From positions 44,567,980-44,631,979 of the forward strand of contig JARZZO010000004.1 in NCBI GenBank assembly GCA_030544215.1: 64,000 bases of DNA, read 5' to 3'. A model generated the notes under the pieces. The model did no database searches and was not told where the DNA came from. It saw only the letters and a list, made by a program, of their open reading frames with translations. The position numbers and the translations under genes are program-made. Of the stretch, positions 47,692-57,056 are shown in pieces (position 1 is the stretch's first letter; the number at the start of each line of letters is the position of its first letter). This DNA comes from Zantedeschia hybrid cultivar (taxonomy: Eukaryota; Streptophyta; Magnoliopsida; Alismatales; Araceae).

Positions 47692-47775
47692 GGTGCACCA
47701 TTTGTGTCTCTGGACACATCCTCACCAATTGGTGAGTGTTTAGTTTAATTAATTTCCCTCGTGCACCACGTGCAC
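47692..47775 (+). other. Palindrome-rich leader segment after the PBS
   Basis: Contains GGTGCACC (47692-47699), the 14-bp perfect palindrome TCACCAATTGGTGA (47722-47735), and two further GTGCAC hexamers (47761-47766 and 47770-47775). All lie within 160 bases downstream of the PBS candidate. Confidence 0.6.
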
Positions 47776-47997
47776 ACCCCAGTGGCAAGATCTTGCCCCC
47801 CCTTGATTAATTCAAAAAGCTGTTTTTGTGATAAAAATGATGTGTGATTGATTGTTTTTCTAGTTGTTAGTTAGTAAATCATCCTGTTTAAAATCTGGAA
47901 CTAAAAATTTTTGCATGAGTCGATTGTTTACTGCTTTTTATCTTGTTTAAGGAGGATTCAACCCAGAAAATCCTCCTGGAAAACTGTTTCTGCGAAC

Positions 47998-48149
47998 TGA
48001 AAAGCGTCCAGGATCGCTGACGCGTTTCAAACCGCGTCAACACCCCTAGACGCCTTTCAGGCTTCACAGTTTCTCTGCTGTCTGCATCTGCTTCTGCGGA
48101 AAATTAAGTTCTGTTTTGAATAGCGTCGACTATAATCGACGCGATTCAG
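47998..48149 (+). promoter_or_regulatory. Inverted-repeat motifs in the leader before gag (3 copies)
   Basis: Copies at 47998-48030, 48024-48060 (sharing an arm with the first) and 48117-48149, of the form TGAAaaGCGTC, spacer, GACGCGTTTCA. The third ends GATTCAG. They lie 490-640 bases before the gag ATG, which leaves a leader of about 1 kb between PBS and gag. Confidence 0.8.
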
Positions 48150-48641
48150 ACAGTTTCTTAATTTTTTTTCAGTTTCCAGATTTCTGTGTTTTGAGTGCTA
48201 GCTACACATTACTTACTAAGCATTAGAGGCCATCCAGGCCACAGGACATACGCATTGAGGCTAATACCCTCCTCTTCTTAGGAACACATTACTCGACGTC
48301 AGTAACTCTCTCTGATTGGGTTGGTCCCTTGATCAGACTAGAGAAGTTGACGTTGAGACCTCCATAAGTCCCCAAAATCAAGGTATTCCTCCTTGATCAT
48401 CGGGCTGGTTGTACCAATTGAAGTCCTGATTATATTCTGAAAGCGTTGTGAGAGAAAGTTTTAGAGAATAACGGTGGAAATTGAACTGAAACTAGGATCC
48501 TTTCCTTGAGAGAATTTGAGGTTTAATTGAATCCGAATAACTCAAGAACGAATCTTAAAATCACGTTAAGCATCCACTTGTTTGATTAATCTCTGTGCAA
48601 CTTGTTTGTCAAATCTTTGAAGAAAAAAAGAATCTAACATC

Positions 48642-49530
48642 ATGTTGCTACGATCAGGTAGGGACTTGAGTGTGGCTCCAGACGCCATGGTTAATTACGA
48701 GGGAGATGCTAATGCCCCTCGGGATTCTGAATACAACTATGAGAGTGGGAGAGATGCTGATGCCTCCCGTAGTTCTATCCCCATTCCGTATCGTCTAGAT
48801 GGGAATGTTCGGATACCTCTTTTGCATCCACGTGATCAATATCCTGATCCTCCTCCGCATGAATATGCGATTCCTAATCCTGATCTTGAGGGGGACATGA
48901 ATCAGAATGATCCCTCATCCTCTGATCCTACGGATCTCATCAATGCTCTGGGAGTTCTTGCCTCCCGACTGGACCCTCAGCAGTTTGAGGCGATCCAATC
49001 TATTTTGAAGGGGAAGGCACCCATGCAGCCTACCGAGCCGAACCCTGTGGCTCCCCCTACTGTTCCTCAGCAACCTTCTTTTCCTCCTCCTTATATCCAT
49101 CAGGCCGTGGAGGGCCTTCATATTACTTCTCGGCCAGCTGGGCCGCAGCTTTCATCATCTAGGCAACCGGCTAGACCGCAAACGCCTGCTTATCAAAATG
49201 CCCTCGGGCATGGCGGAAGCTCTGCCGGACCTCCCCTCTATTGTCCACCCTGTCCAACGTACTCTAGGCAGCAGGCCTACCAAGTACCTCCTCCTCCTCC
49301 TCCTCCCCAGGCAGATCTGACCACACAAACGCTGCTGGCCAAAATGGAGCGTATGGATGAGCAATTTAATAACCTCCAGAAAATGATGGGGGTCAAAGCT
49401 GTGCCAGAGATCAGTCTACCGAGCCTGCCAGTATTCCATCTGCCACCCTCTGAGATGCCAGTGTACCGAAAGTACAACGGTACTGGTAACCCCTTCACAC
49501 ACCTGAAGGAGTTCATGTATGAATCCTGTT
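48642..49530 (+). CDS. Tat gag, N-terminal part (frame broken at about 49530)
   Basis: Begins at ATG 48642 with MLLRSGRDLSVAPDA. Pro-rich and acidic linkers follow, then LPVFHLPPSEMPVYRKYNG and GNPFTHLKEF, the usual lead-in to the Retrotrans_gag core. The frame then runs into unrelated codons and stops at 49580. The gag core continues in another frame from NDKRSLAFLFRRSL at 49538, so one or two small indels lie at about 49520-49540. Product: structural protein of the cytoplasmic virus-like particle. Confidence 0.8.
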
Positions 49531-49537
49531 TCTGGCA

Positions 49538-51190
49538 AATGATAAGAGGTCGTTGGCCTTCTTGTTCAGGAGATCTCTAGAGGGACCAGCCCTCGAGTGG
49601 TTCTTTTCCCTGGAACCCTCAGAAGTAGAAGATTACGGTATCGTTTCACGCAAATTCATTCAACGATACCAGGACAGAGTTGCACCCTCCTTGTCTATCA
49701 CGGACCTCATTGCAGAAAAGATGAAACCTGATGAGGAGTTTGTCAGTTTTGCTGACTGGTGGCGGGGTCTGGCTGAAAAGGTGAAGGATCACTTGTCCGA
49801 ATCTGAAAAAGTGAAAATGTTAATTTCTAATGCCACGCCCCAGTTCAAGCTCGTCCTCTCCTTGAACAATTTGACTTACATGGCAGAGCTCTATGAAAGA
49901 GCACGGTACTGCCAGAATGCTTTCAAGGACGCTACATTCTCTAGCGTCTTTGATCCTCATAGACCTAGCAGGCCTCCGCCTCGGAAGCCTGCAGTGCCGA
50001 ACTCTTCCAGCACAGGTCCGACTACTGAGGGCACGCTCTCTCATGAGCAAGTGAGTACCATGAACAATAACTCGCCCCAGTTCGTGAGGAGTCAGCAGCA
50101 GTACCAGAGGCCACAGCAGCAAGGGTACAGACAGCAGCAGAACCCCCAGTACCAACAACAGTATCAACGGCCCCAGCAGCCGAATCAGAATCAGAACCAG
50201 CAACAGCTACAGCAACAGCCGCAACGGCAACAGCAGTACCAGCAACCCCAGCAGCAGCAGTATCAGAACCAGCAACAGCCACAGTACCAGCCGCGCGCAC
50301 CGCCGGCGTACCACAATGTCCCTCCTCCTGGTGACTACAACCAGCAGAGGAGACCTCCAGGCCCTAAAAGGGCAGAATATCCGGCACTCCTAGAATCCTT
50401 GGCCGATATCTTCAGTGCTTTAATGGCGGCTAACGCCTTAGTTTTGCCAAGGGAAAAGGCCGTCTGGCCTCAAAATGCCGATACATCCAGGTATTGCTAC
50501 TTCCACAGGCAACCTGGGCATACCATCGACACCTGCTTCCAATTCAGAGATTATATTCATGATCTCAACGAGCAGGGCGGCATAGACTGGGAGGAAATGA
50601 AGAAATATATATCAGCCCTGAAGGCGAGGAGACCGCAACAGCAGCAGCAGCAGCAAGCAAGACCACCGGCACAAGTAGCAGCACCACCCAACATGGGCAT
50701 AGTGCAGAATCTACTCCCGGAGCACCAGAACCAGAACCAAGTTGCTCCCATTCTAACGAACAGCCAGTCTGAGGCTGGTCGTGGGCAACAATGGAGGATA
50801 GAGGACTCTTCCTCTCTTTATTCAACGGGTCACATTCAAAGTACCGCAGAGCGACTATCACGCCGCACCATCCACATACCCAGACCACAACCCGTTACCA
50901 TCACCCCTCTACCCACACCCACATATCACTCGCCCTCACCCAATAACCCACTACCATTACCCACCTTCCTTAGACCCATTACGCCCCGCACTCCTACGCC
51001 TCCATCACATACCCCCCCGCAAACCAATAACGCACCCCTTTTACCATCTAGGCCACTATTACGCATACCATTTCCTACTTCACCCGCTACCACTACCTAC
51101 CCAGATATGCCCCAACCATCCAAACCGGCGTACCATTCCCCACTTCACCAACCGCGTACCCATCTACCATCCAACCCTCTAGGCCTTTAA
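49538..51190 (+). CDS. Tat gag core, Gln-rich linker and zinc finger
   Basis: Continuation of gag in the second frame. SLEGPALEWFFSLEPSEV and FVSFADWWRGLAEKV are the Retrotrans_gag core. About 50080-50300 encodes an unusually long Gln/Tyr/Pro-rich stretch. The zinc finger near 50495-50540 is the Tat/Athila variant C-x2-H-x4-H-x4-C (CYFHRQPGHTIDTC) followed by FRDYI. The C-terminal part is Pro/Thr/His-rich. This frame stops at 51190, while the frame used by the protease is already open from about 51130 through the same Pro-rich region, indicating another frame change. The codon taken as the start of the longest open frame (49553) is TTG, so no separate initiation is implied. Confidence 0.82.
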   Translation, partial: NDKRSLAFLFRRSLEGPALEWFFSLEPSEVEDYGIVSRKFIQRYQDRVAPSLSITDLIAEKMKPDEEFVSFADWWRGLAEKVKDHLSESEKVKMLISNATPQFKLVLSLNNLTYMAELYERARYCQNAFKDATFSSVFDPHRPSRPPPRKPAVPNSSSTGPTTEGTLSHEQVSTMNNNSPQFVRSQQQYQRPQQQGYRQQQNPQYQQQYQRPQQPNQNQNQQQLQQQPQRQQQYQQPQQQQYQNQQQPQYQPRAPPAYHNVPPPGDYNQQRRPPGPKRAEYPALLESLADIFSALMAANALVLPREKAVWPQNADTSRYCYFHRQPGHTIDTCFQFRDYIHDLNEQGGIDWEEMKKYISALKARRPQQQQQQQARPPAQVAAPPNMGIVQNLLPEHQNQNQVAPILTNSQSEAGRGQQWRIEDSSSLYSTGHIQSTAERLSRRTIHIPRPQPVTITPLPTPTYHSPSPNNPLPLPTFLRPITPRTPTPPSHTPPQTNNAPLLPSRPLLRIPFPTSPATTTYPDMPQPSKPAYHSPLHQPRTHLPSNPLGL

Positions 51191-53268
51191 TCCGCACCGC
51201 GCCATCACCACCTAACCCTACGCCATCACCACCTAACCCAACGCCACCACCTACGCATCAACCCTCCACACCGCTTACGCCACCCGACTCTGCGGTACTC
51301 AAGGTGTCACCCGAATCCTCCACAGTCGAGGAACATGCGCTCCGGAGTGGAAGGATTTTCAACAAGGTCTTTCCTCAGTCCATAGTCAGAGACGGCCCAT
51401 CACAGCCGACTGAGGAAGCCCATAATGAAGAGAGTGCATCAGGCACTCAATATGACTTGTTGAAACATCTGGACAGAACACCGGCACGGATCACTGTACT
51501 TGAATTGATTAAAAGGTCCAAGATTCACCAAGAAGCCTTAATGGAATACCTACAAAAGGTGATGGTCAACGAAGACGTGCCGATAGAGAAAATTGCAGCA
51601 CTACTAGTTCCTCAGGGGGATCAGCCCTCAATTACATTCCACACATCGGAACTAGCACCGCCAGCCGCCAGAAGCATGGCTTTGAGCATCACGGTCAACA
51701 TCTGCAAAAAGGCCATGGATGCATGCCTGGTTGATACAGGGGCTTCAATTAATGTTTTACCTCCGAAGACCCTGGAACTGTGCGGTGTGCCCAAGGAGAA
51801 ATGGCTGCCTAGCCCCATCTCAGTTACGGCATATGACAATTCTACCCGTTCCCCTCTGGGAATGGTTTATTTAAAAGTGGAGCTAGGTCCAGTAAGTCAT
51901 GCAGAGGTCGAATTTCATATTCTGGAAATCGACCCTTCCATAAATGTCATTCTGGGACGTCCTTATATTAAAACTCTTGAGGCGATTCCTTCTACGAATC
52001 ACCAATGCCTCAAATTCCCTTACAAAGGACGAATTATTAAAGTGACAAGCATGCCGATCCTTGCTGCTGCTCATACCTTAAATATTAAATCTGATGTTTT
52101 ACCTGGCCGACAACCTTTCCTGTCGGTATTACAGGTCTACCGTCCAGTGGCTGATCCTTTGAAAGCCGCTACCATTTCTCCATACCCATTAAATGCTATC
52201 AAAAGGGGGAAGTGCATGAGTACCCCAGGATGGAGGATTATGATGAAAAACGGCTACGAGCCTGGGAAAGGTCTGGGCACACAGTTGCAAGGCAGGACCA
52301 CTCCTGTTAAAGATCATCGGGCAGTACCTGGAAGCGGTCTGGGCTATAGGCCGAGGAAACTGAAGCAAGACAGGGTTCAGCAAGAAGATGGTCAAGAAAT
52401 CTTGGAAATAATGTCTATACCACTGAAAGAAGGCCGAGATCCCTTAACATGGACTCTATATACACACTTTGTGAAAGGGCCCATACTTAGTCACGACAAC
52501 ACGGTGGTCATTACTTCATGTTTTGACTTCCATGACATATATGGGAGGGATTTGGCCAGACATTGTTCCGAACTACTTACGTACCAATCCTTGGAGGCTC
52601 TGCGGCCTATGAAGAGGAGAAAATTCCATGACCCTGAATGCGAATGGTACAGGTGGTTCGACCTGAGGGACCTATACATAGCACTGAACAGACTATTTCT
52701 GGATCCTGCAGAACCCAAGTGGCCACCGCAGATCGACGAGCTAATTGAAAGCCCTGGCGCAATCTTTGATAAGCGGATACTGTTGTCCGAACAAACTGAT
52801 GAAGGGGAGCCAGATGACCCCTATGAAGCTGGTTATACAACATATCTGCTCTGGAGGGGGACATATCCTTCACATGTCCTAATGCTCCATACTCTTTTTC
52901 GTACACTACTCTTGACCCCAACTTGGTCGCGGGTCATAATTGAAGATATCCCACGGGCTCCGCCCGTTATGATTACTCTGTCCCCTCGGGACCTTATTCC
53001 ACAACCTCCTCTCGACCTAGAGAGGATGTATGATCTAATCTGGGACATATTGCTATATGATCCCCCTAATCCTCTGGCCTTGGTGCCGCTTCCTCCGTCT
53101 GATTCCCCTTCCATTTGTATTCACTCCTGCTTCATGTATAATTCCTCCGATATCCAAAAAAAAACGTCAATTTTACAACAAATTCTTCCCAAATCATTAT
53201 CGAGGAAACATCTTACTTGTCTGATTACACCCCATCGCGCGGGTCCGTCGGTCAAGATTCTCTCTTAG
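51130..53268 (+). CDS. Tat protease with G-patch domain and acidic tail
   Basis: Aspartic protease with active-site ACLVDTGASINVLPP at about 51722-51766 and the typical VILGRPYIKTL downstream (about 51945). About 52200-52350 encodes a G-patch: GWRIMMKNGYEPGKGLG followed by GSGLGYRPRK. A poorly conserved region of about 300 residues follows, with WRGTYPSHVLMLH and Leu/Pro-rich sequence, before the RT frame. The frame runs through A9 at 53156-53164 and stops at 53268. The RT frame is reached by a -1 shift at that A9 run. No ATG is needed if it is translated as part of gag-pol. Confidence 0.85.
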   Translation, partial: VPFPTSPTAYPSTIQPSRPLIRTAPSPPNPTPSPPNPTPPPTHQPSTPLTPPDSAVLKVSPESSTVEEHALRSGRIFNKVFPQSIVRDGPSQPTEEAHNEESASGTQYDLLKHLDRTPARITVLELIKRSKIHQEALMEYLQKVMVNEDVPIEKIAALLVPQGDQPSITFHTSELAPPAARSMALSITVNICKKAMDACLVDTGASINVLPPKTLELCGVPKEKWLPSPISVTAYDNSTRSPLGMVYLKVELGPVSHAEVEFHILEIDPSINVILGRPYIKTLEAIPSTNHQCLKFPYKGRIIKVTSMPILAAAHTLNIKSDVLPGRQPFLSVLQVYRPVADPLKAATISPYPLNAIKRGKCMSTPGWRIMMKNGYEPGKGLGTQLQGRTTPVKDHRAVPGSGLGYRPRKLKQDRVQQEDGQEILEIMSIPLKEGRDPLTWTLYTHFVKGPILSHDNTVVITSCFDFHDIYGRDLARHCSELLTYQSLEALRPMKRRKFHDPECEWYRWFDLRDLYIALNRLFLDPAEPKWPPQIDELIESPGAIFDKRILLSEQTDEGEPDDPYEAGYTTYLLWRGTYPSHVLMLHTLFRTLLLTPTWSRVIIEDIPRAPPVMITLSPRDLIPQPPLDLERMYDLIWDILLYDPPNPLALVPLPPSDSPSICIHSCFMYNSSDIQKKTSILQQILPKSLSRKHLTCLITPHRAGPSVKILS

Positions 53269-55748
53269 ATCTACTCTGTCCCTCCCCACGGGAGGATTCC
53301 CCTGTATTTCCACTTATATCCCAGGATTTTCATCCTGCTTCATCTTCATTAGGTTATGATAGGCAGTTTAGTGAAGTTAGGAAGTCTAGTTTTAGGCAGG
53401 TTAGGAAGTCTAGGAAGCCTAAGGGTAGGCAAATTCCAGAAAGATACCTCCAGGATTTGGCTGATAAATGTTCCTTTTGCTCTTTAATCCCTCAGCTTTT
53501 AGAAAATCCAATTCAGATGCCAGAAGACTGTATGAATGATGAGTCAGTCAATGATGGGTACGGGGTATATGAATTAGTGCATGAAAAGGACCCCATTGTT
53601 GAAAATGAGGAAGATGACGAGGACGCGGCTGAGGCATATGCCAGTGGAGTGAAGAGATTCGATGCACCCTCAGCTATCGTAGAAGAGCCCACCAAAGAAA
53701 TTAATTTAGGGACTGAAGACGAACCTAAGGTTGTCCTCGTCAGCAAAAATCTTTCTACAGAGGACGAGAAGGCAATGGTACAAGTGCTTAACGATTATAA
53801 GGACACTTTTGCCTGGAGTTATGAAGATATGCCGGGGTTAGACTCATCTTTAGTTGAACACAGGTTAACATTAAAGGATGGAGCTAGTCCGGTCAAGCAG
53901 AAATTAAGGCGATTCCACCCACAAATGGCTCTAAAGATGAAGGAAGAGGTCGATAAATTACACAAAGTCAAATTCATTAGAGTTGTCCTTTATCCACAAT
54001 GGGTGGCCAACATAGTCCCGGTTATGAAAAAGGACGGGAAGGTCAGAATTTGCATTGACTTCCGCGATCTGAACCGGGCGTGTCCTAAAGACGATTTTCC
54101 ATTGCCTCATATTGATGTACTCATCGATAACACTGCTGGCTATGAGACATTATCGTTTATGGATGGATTTTCAGGATACAACCAGATTAAGCTGGCAGAA
54201 GAGGATCAAGAGAAGACTTCATTCACTACACCTTGGGGAACATATTGTTATGTCGTCATGCCATTTGGATTGAAGAACGCTGGAGCCACTTATCAAAGGG
54301 CTATGATGGCAATATTTCATGACATGATGCATATAGATTTGGAAGTGTATGTGGATGACTTATTGGTTAAGTCTAAAACGAAGGCTGAGCACGCCAAAGT
54401 TTTGGCAAGGGTATTAGAGAGATCGAGAGAATATCAGTTAAAGATGAATCCCAAGAAATGTGTATTCGGGGTATCTTCAGGAAAATTGCTTGGATTCATT
54501 GTCAGCAAACGGAGAATTGAGATCGATCCCAATAAGGCGAAGGCTATCAGAGAAATGCCACCTCCCAAAAACTTGAAAGAATTGAGAGGATTAATCGGGA
54601 GGTTACAATTTATTCGCCGTTTTGTCTCCCAGCACTCACAAAGGTGTAAGCCGTTTTACGAGCTTACCAAGCCAGGAGTCAAATTCAATTGGGACGATAA
54701 GTGTCAGGAGGCATTTGATAGATTAAAGGACTATTTGGCAAGTCCTCCTGTTTTGAGACCACCATCTCCAGGCAAACCATTGATACTTTATATTTCTGTC
54801 CTGGATGATGCAGTGGAGGCTGTTCTAGCACAAGAGGATGAAGAAGGAAAAGAGAGGGCAGCCTACTATCTCTCTAAACTTCTCAACTCCGCTGAACAGA
54901 GATACACAGCGATGGAGAAAACATGTGCAACATTGATTTGGGTTGTGCAGAAATTGAAGCATTATTTTCTGGCCCATGAAGTCCATCTCATCGCTATGAT
55001 GAATCCGATCAAATTACTTCTGGAGAAATCTGTCCTTACTGATAGGTTAGCACGATGGCAAAGCTTTCTATCTCAATTCGATATCACTTATATTCAGCAG
55101 AAAGCGATCAAGGGCTATGCCATAGCAGAACATCTCGCTCATCATCCCCTTCCCCGATTTGATCCAGTACGATCAGAGTTTTCGGATGAGGAACTGATGT
55201 CCGTAAATCAAATCAGAGATGATATGTGGACTCTGCATTTTGACGGAGCTCTGAATTCTCATGGAAAAGGGATCGGTATCGTTCTGTTATCACCTGAAGG
55301 TGTCACCATTCCACAAGCCTTTCAGCTTGACTTTCCAGTCACCAACAACATAGCTGAATACGAGGCACTTCTTGCTGGTCTCGAGGCTGCTCATTTCCAT
55401 GGTGCAACCAAACTCAGGATTGTAGGTGATAGCCAATTAATTCTTCGCCAAGTGCTGACCAAGTATCGAACTCTTGATCCCAAGCTCAAGCCATATCAAG
55501 AACTTACTTCTGCTTATTCAAAGCTTTTCACAAAATTAATCTTTGTCCATGTCCCTAGAAATCAAAACATCCTAGCTGACGCTCTAGCTTCACTTGCATC
55601 TTCTCTTGATTTTCCTATCAGCAAACAATCTGAATCAATCATAGTTCATAGGCGTCTTTCACCCGCCGTGAAAGATCCTTCATTTCTTAGAATTAAGGAG
55701 AAGTTGCTGAAGAAATTCAAAGATGGAAGTATTGTGGAGAAAAGATAA
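53163..55748 (+). CDS. Tat reverse transcriptase, RNase H and archaeal-type RNase H
   Basis: The frame is open from the A9 run. RT has VRICIDFRDLNRACPKDDFP, SFMDGFSGYNQI, MPFGLKNAGATYQR and catalytic YVDDLLVKSK (about 54348). The first RNase H has LYISVLDDAVEAVLAQ and AAYYLSKLLNSAEQRYTAME. The second, archaeal-type RNase H starts WTLHFDGALNSHGKGIGIVL (about 55228) and keeps its acidic residues in FDGA, NIAEYEALLAGLEAA, VGDSQLIL and ILADALASL. The second domain defines the Tat lineage. It copies element RNA into DNA in virus-like particles. A TAA at 55746 separates it from integrase in the same frame. Confidence 0.9.
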   Translation, partial: NVNFTTNSSQIIIEETSYLSDYTPSRGSVGQDSLLDLLCPSPREDSPVFPLISQDFHPASSSLGYDRQFSEVRKSSFRQVRKSRKPKGRQIPERYLQDLADKCSFCSLIPQLLENPIQMPEDCMNDESVNDGYGVYELVHEKDPIVENEEDDEDAAEAYASGVKRFDAPSAIVEEPTKEINLGTEDEPKVVLVSKNLSTEDEKAMVQVLNDYKDTFAWSYEDMPGLDSSLVEHRLTLKDGASPVKQKLRRFHPQMALKMKEEVDKLHKVKFIRVVLYPQWVANIVPVMKKDGKVRICIDFRDLNRACPKDDFPLPHIDVLIDNTAGYETLSFMDGFSGYNQIKLAEEDQEKTSFTTPWGTYCYVVMPFGLKNAGATYQRAMMAIFHDMMHIDLEVYVDDLLVKSKTKAEHAKVLARVLERSREYQLKMNPKKCVFGVSSGKLLGFIVSKRRIEIDPNKAKAIREMPPPKNLKELRGLIGRLQFIRRFVSQHSQRCKPFYELTKPGVKFNWDDKCQEAFDRLKDYLASPPVLRPPSPGKPLILYISVLDDAVEAVLAQEDEEGKERAAYYLSKLLNSAEQRYTAMEKTCATLIWVVQKLKHYFLAHEVHLIAMMNPIKLLLEKSVLTDRLARWQSFLSQFDITYIQQKAIKGYAIAEHLAHHPLPRFDPVRSEFSDEELMSVNQIRDDMWTLHFDGALNSHGKGIGIVLLSPEGVTIPQAFQLDFPVTNNIAEYEALLAGLEAAHFHGATKLRIVGDSQLILRQVLTKYRTLDPKLKPYQELTSAYSKLFTKLIFVHVPRNQNILADALASLASSLDFPISKQSESIIVHRRLSPAVKDPSFLRIKEKLLKKFKDGSIVEKR

Positions 55749-55751
55749 ATC

Positions 55752-57056
55752 ATGTTGATGGAGTTGTTAGAAGAGATGGATGATGAACAGAAGCCATGGT
55801 ATTATGAAATTGCAAAATATTGTGAAGATCAATCGTATCCTGAAGAAGCTACAACTGAGGAAAAAAGAGCTATCAGGAGAGTTGCTCAACGATACACCCT
55901 AGTTGGGGGAGCATTATACAAGAGAGGTTTTGATGGAGTTCTTCTGAGATGTCTAGACGAAGATGAGCTTTGGAAGGTTATGGAAGGAGCTCATAGTGGA
56001 ATTTGTGGTGGCCATGTCAATGGACAGATGCTAGCAAAGAAGATCCTTAGACAAGGATTTTATTGGCCAACCATGGAAGAAGATTGTGTAGGATATGTCC
56101 GTAGGTGTGCCAAGTGTCAACTTCACGCCGACAAAATTCATTCTCCTGCATCTTCACTCCATCCTGTTTCTTCCCCATGGCCTTTCTCCATGTGGGCTTT
56201 CGACATTATTGGACCTCTTGGTAACCCAGATTCCGGCATCAAGCAAAAATCTTTCATTCTCACGGCAACGGAATACTTCACCAAGTGGGCAGAAGCTGAA
56301 GCATACGTGGAGATCAAAGCATCAACCGTCTGCAAATTCATCATGAAGAACATCATCACAAGATTCGGAATTCCAAGTACCATCGTCACCGACAACGGAC
56401 CGCAGTTCGTGTCACAGGAATTGAAGGATCTCTGCAACAGGTATAAAATTGCATTGCATCATTCATCTCCTTATTATCCGCAAGGCAATGGCCAAGCAGA
56501 GGCGACTAATAAGACTTTGATAAAAATTATCAAAAAGACGTGTAAATCTAACAAATTCGCAGATTGGCCAGAAAAATTGGTTGAGGCTCTATGGGCCTAC
56601 CGAACTTCAATCCGCACGCCCACTGGACAAACTCCTTATTCCTTAACATTTGGAATGGAGGCGGTAGTTCCATATGAGATCCTTATACCGTCATTAAGAG
56701 TACAATTGAACAAGGAATTCTCCATTGATGAACATCGTTCAGCACTCCTTGCTCAATTGGAACTTTTAGACGAGAAAAGATGGTCAGCTGCTAATCATGC
56801 AAAAGTTTATCAAAATAGATTAGCACGTTTTTATCAAAAGAAAGTCATTGAACGAAAGTTCAAAGTCGGTGAAATGGTCGTCAAAAGGATTTTTGTAAAA
56901 CCTGGTGGTCCGCGTTCTAAGCTCCAACCCAACTGGGAAGGACCTTATGTTGTATCGCACGCTTTTCCTGGTAATGCTTATCGTCTTATTAATGCAGAAG
57001 GAGAAGAGCTAAATCATCCTTAGAATGGTCTACATCTTAAGAAATACTACCCTTAG
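55752..57056 (+). CDS. Tat integrase
   Basis: In frame with RT after the TAA stop at 55746. An H-H-C-C zinc-binding segment is visible as HSGICGGHVNGQ and YVRRCAKCQLHAD. The catalytic triad is visible: D in WAFDIIGPLG, D in TDNGPQFV and E in QGNGQAEATNKTLI. The C-terminal part has VGEMVVKRIFV and PNWEGPYVV, then LNHP. A TAG at 57021 replaces the usual Trp in the HPWNG motif; the family ending NGLHLKKYYP follows in frame and ends at TAG 57054-57056. Two stops in an otherwise open frame indicate a recent loss of function or read-through. Confidence 0.88.

Noticed and set aside
49820..50300. Minus-strand frames opposite the Gln-rich part of gag
   Set aside because: Mirror of CAG/CAA repeats (Leu or Ala/Val runs), with no independent support.
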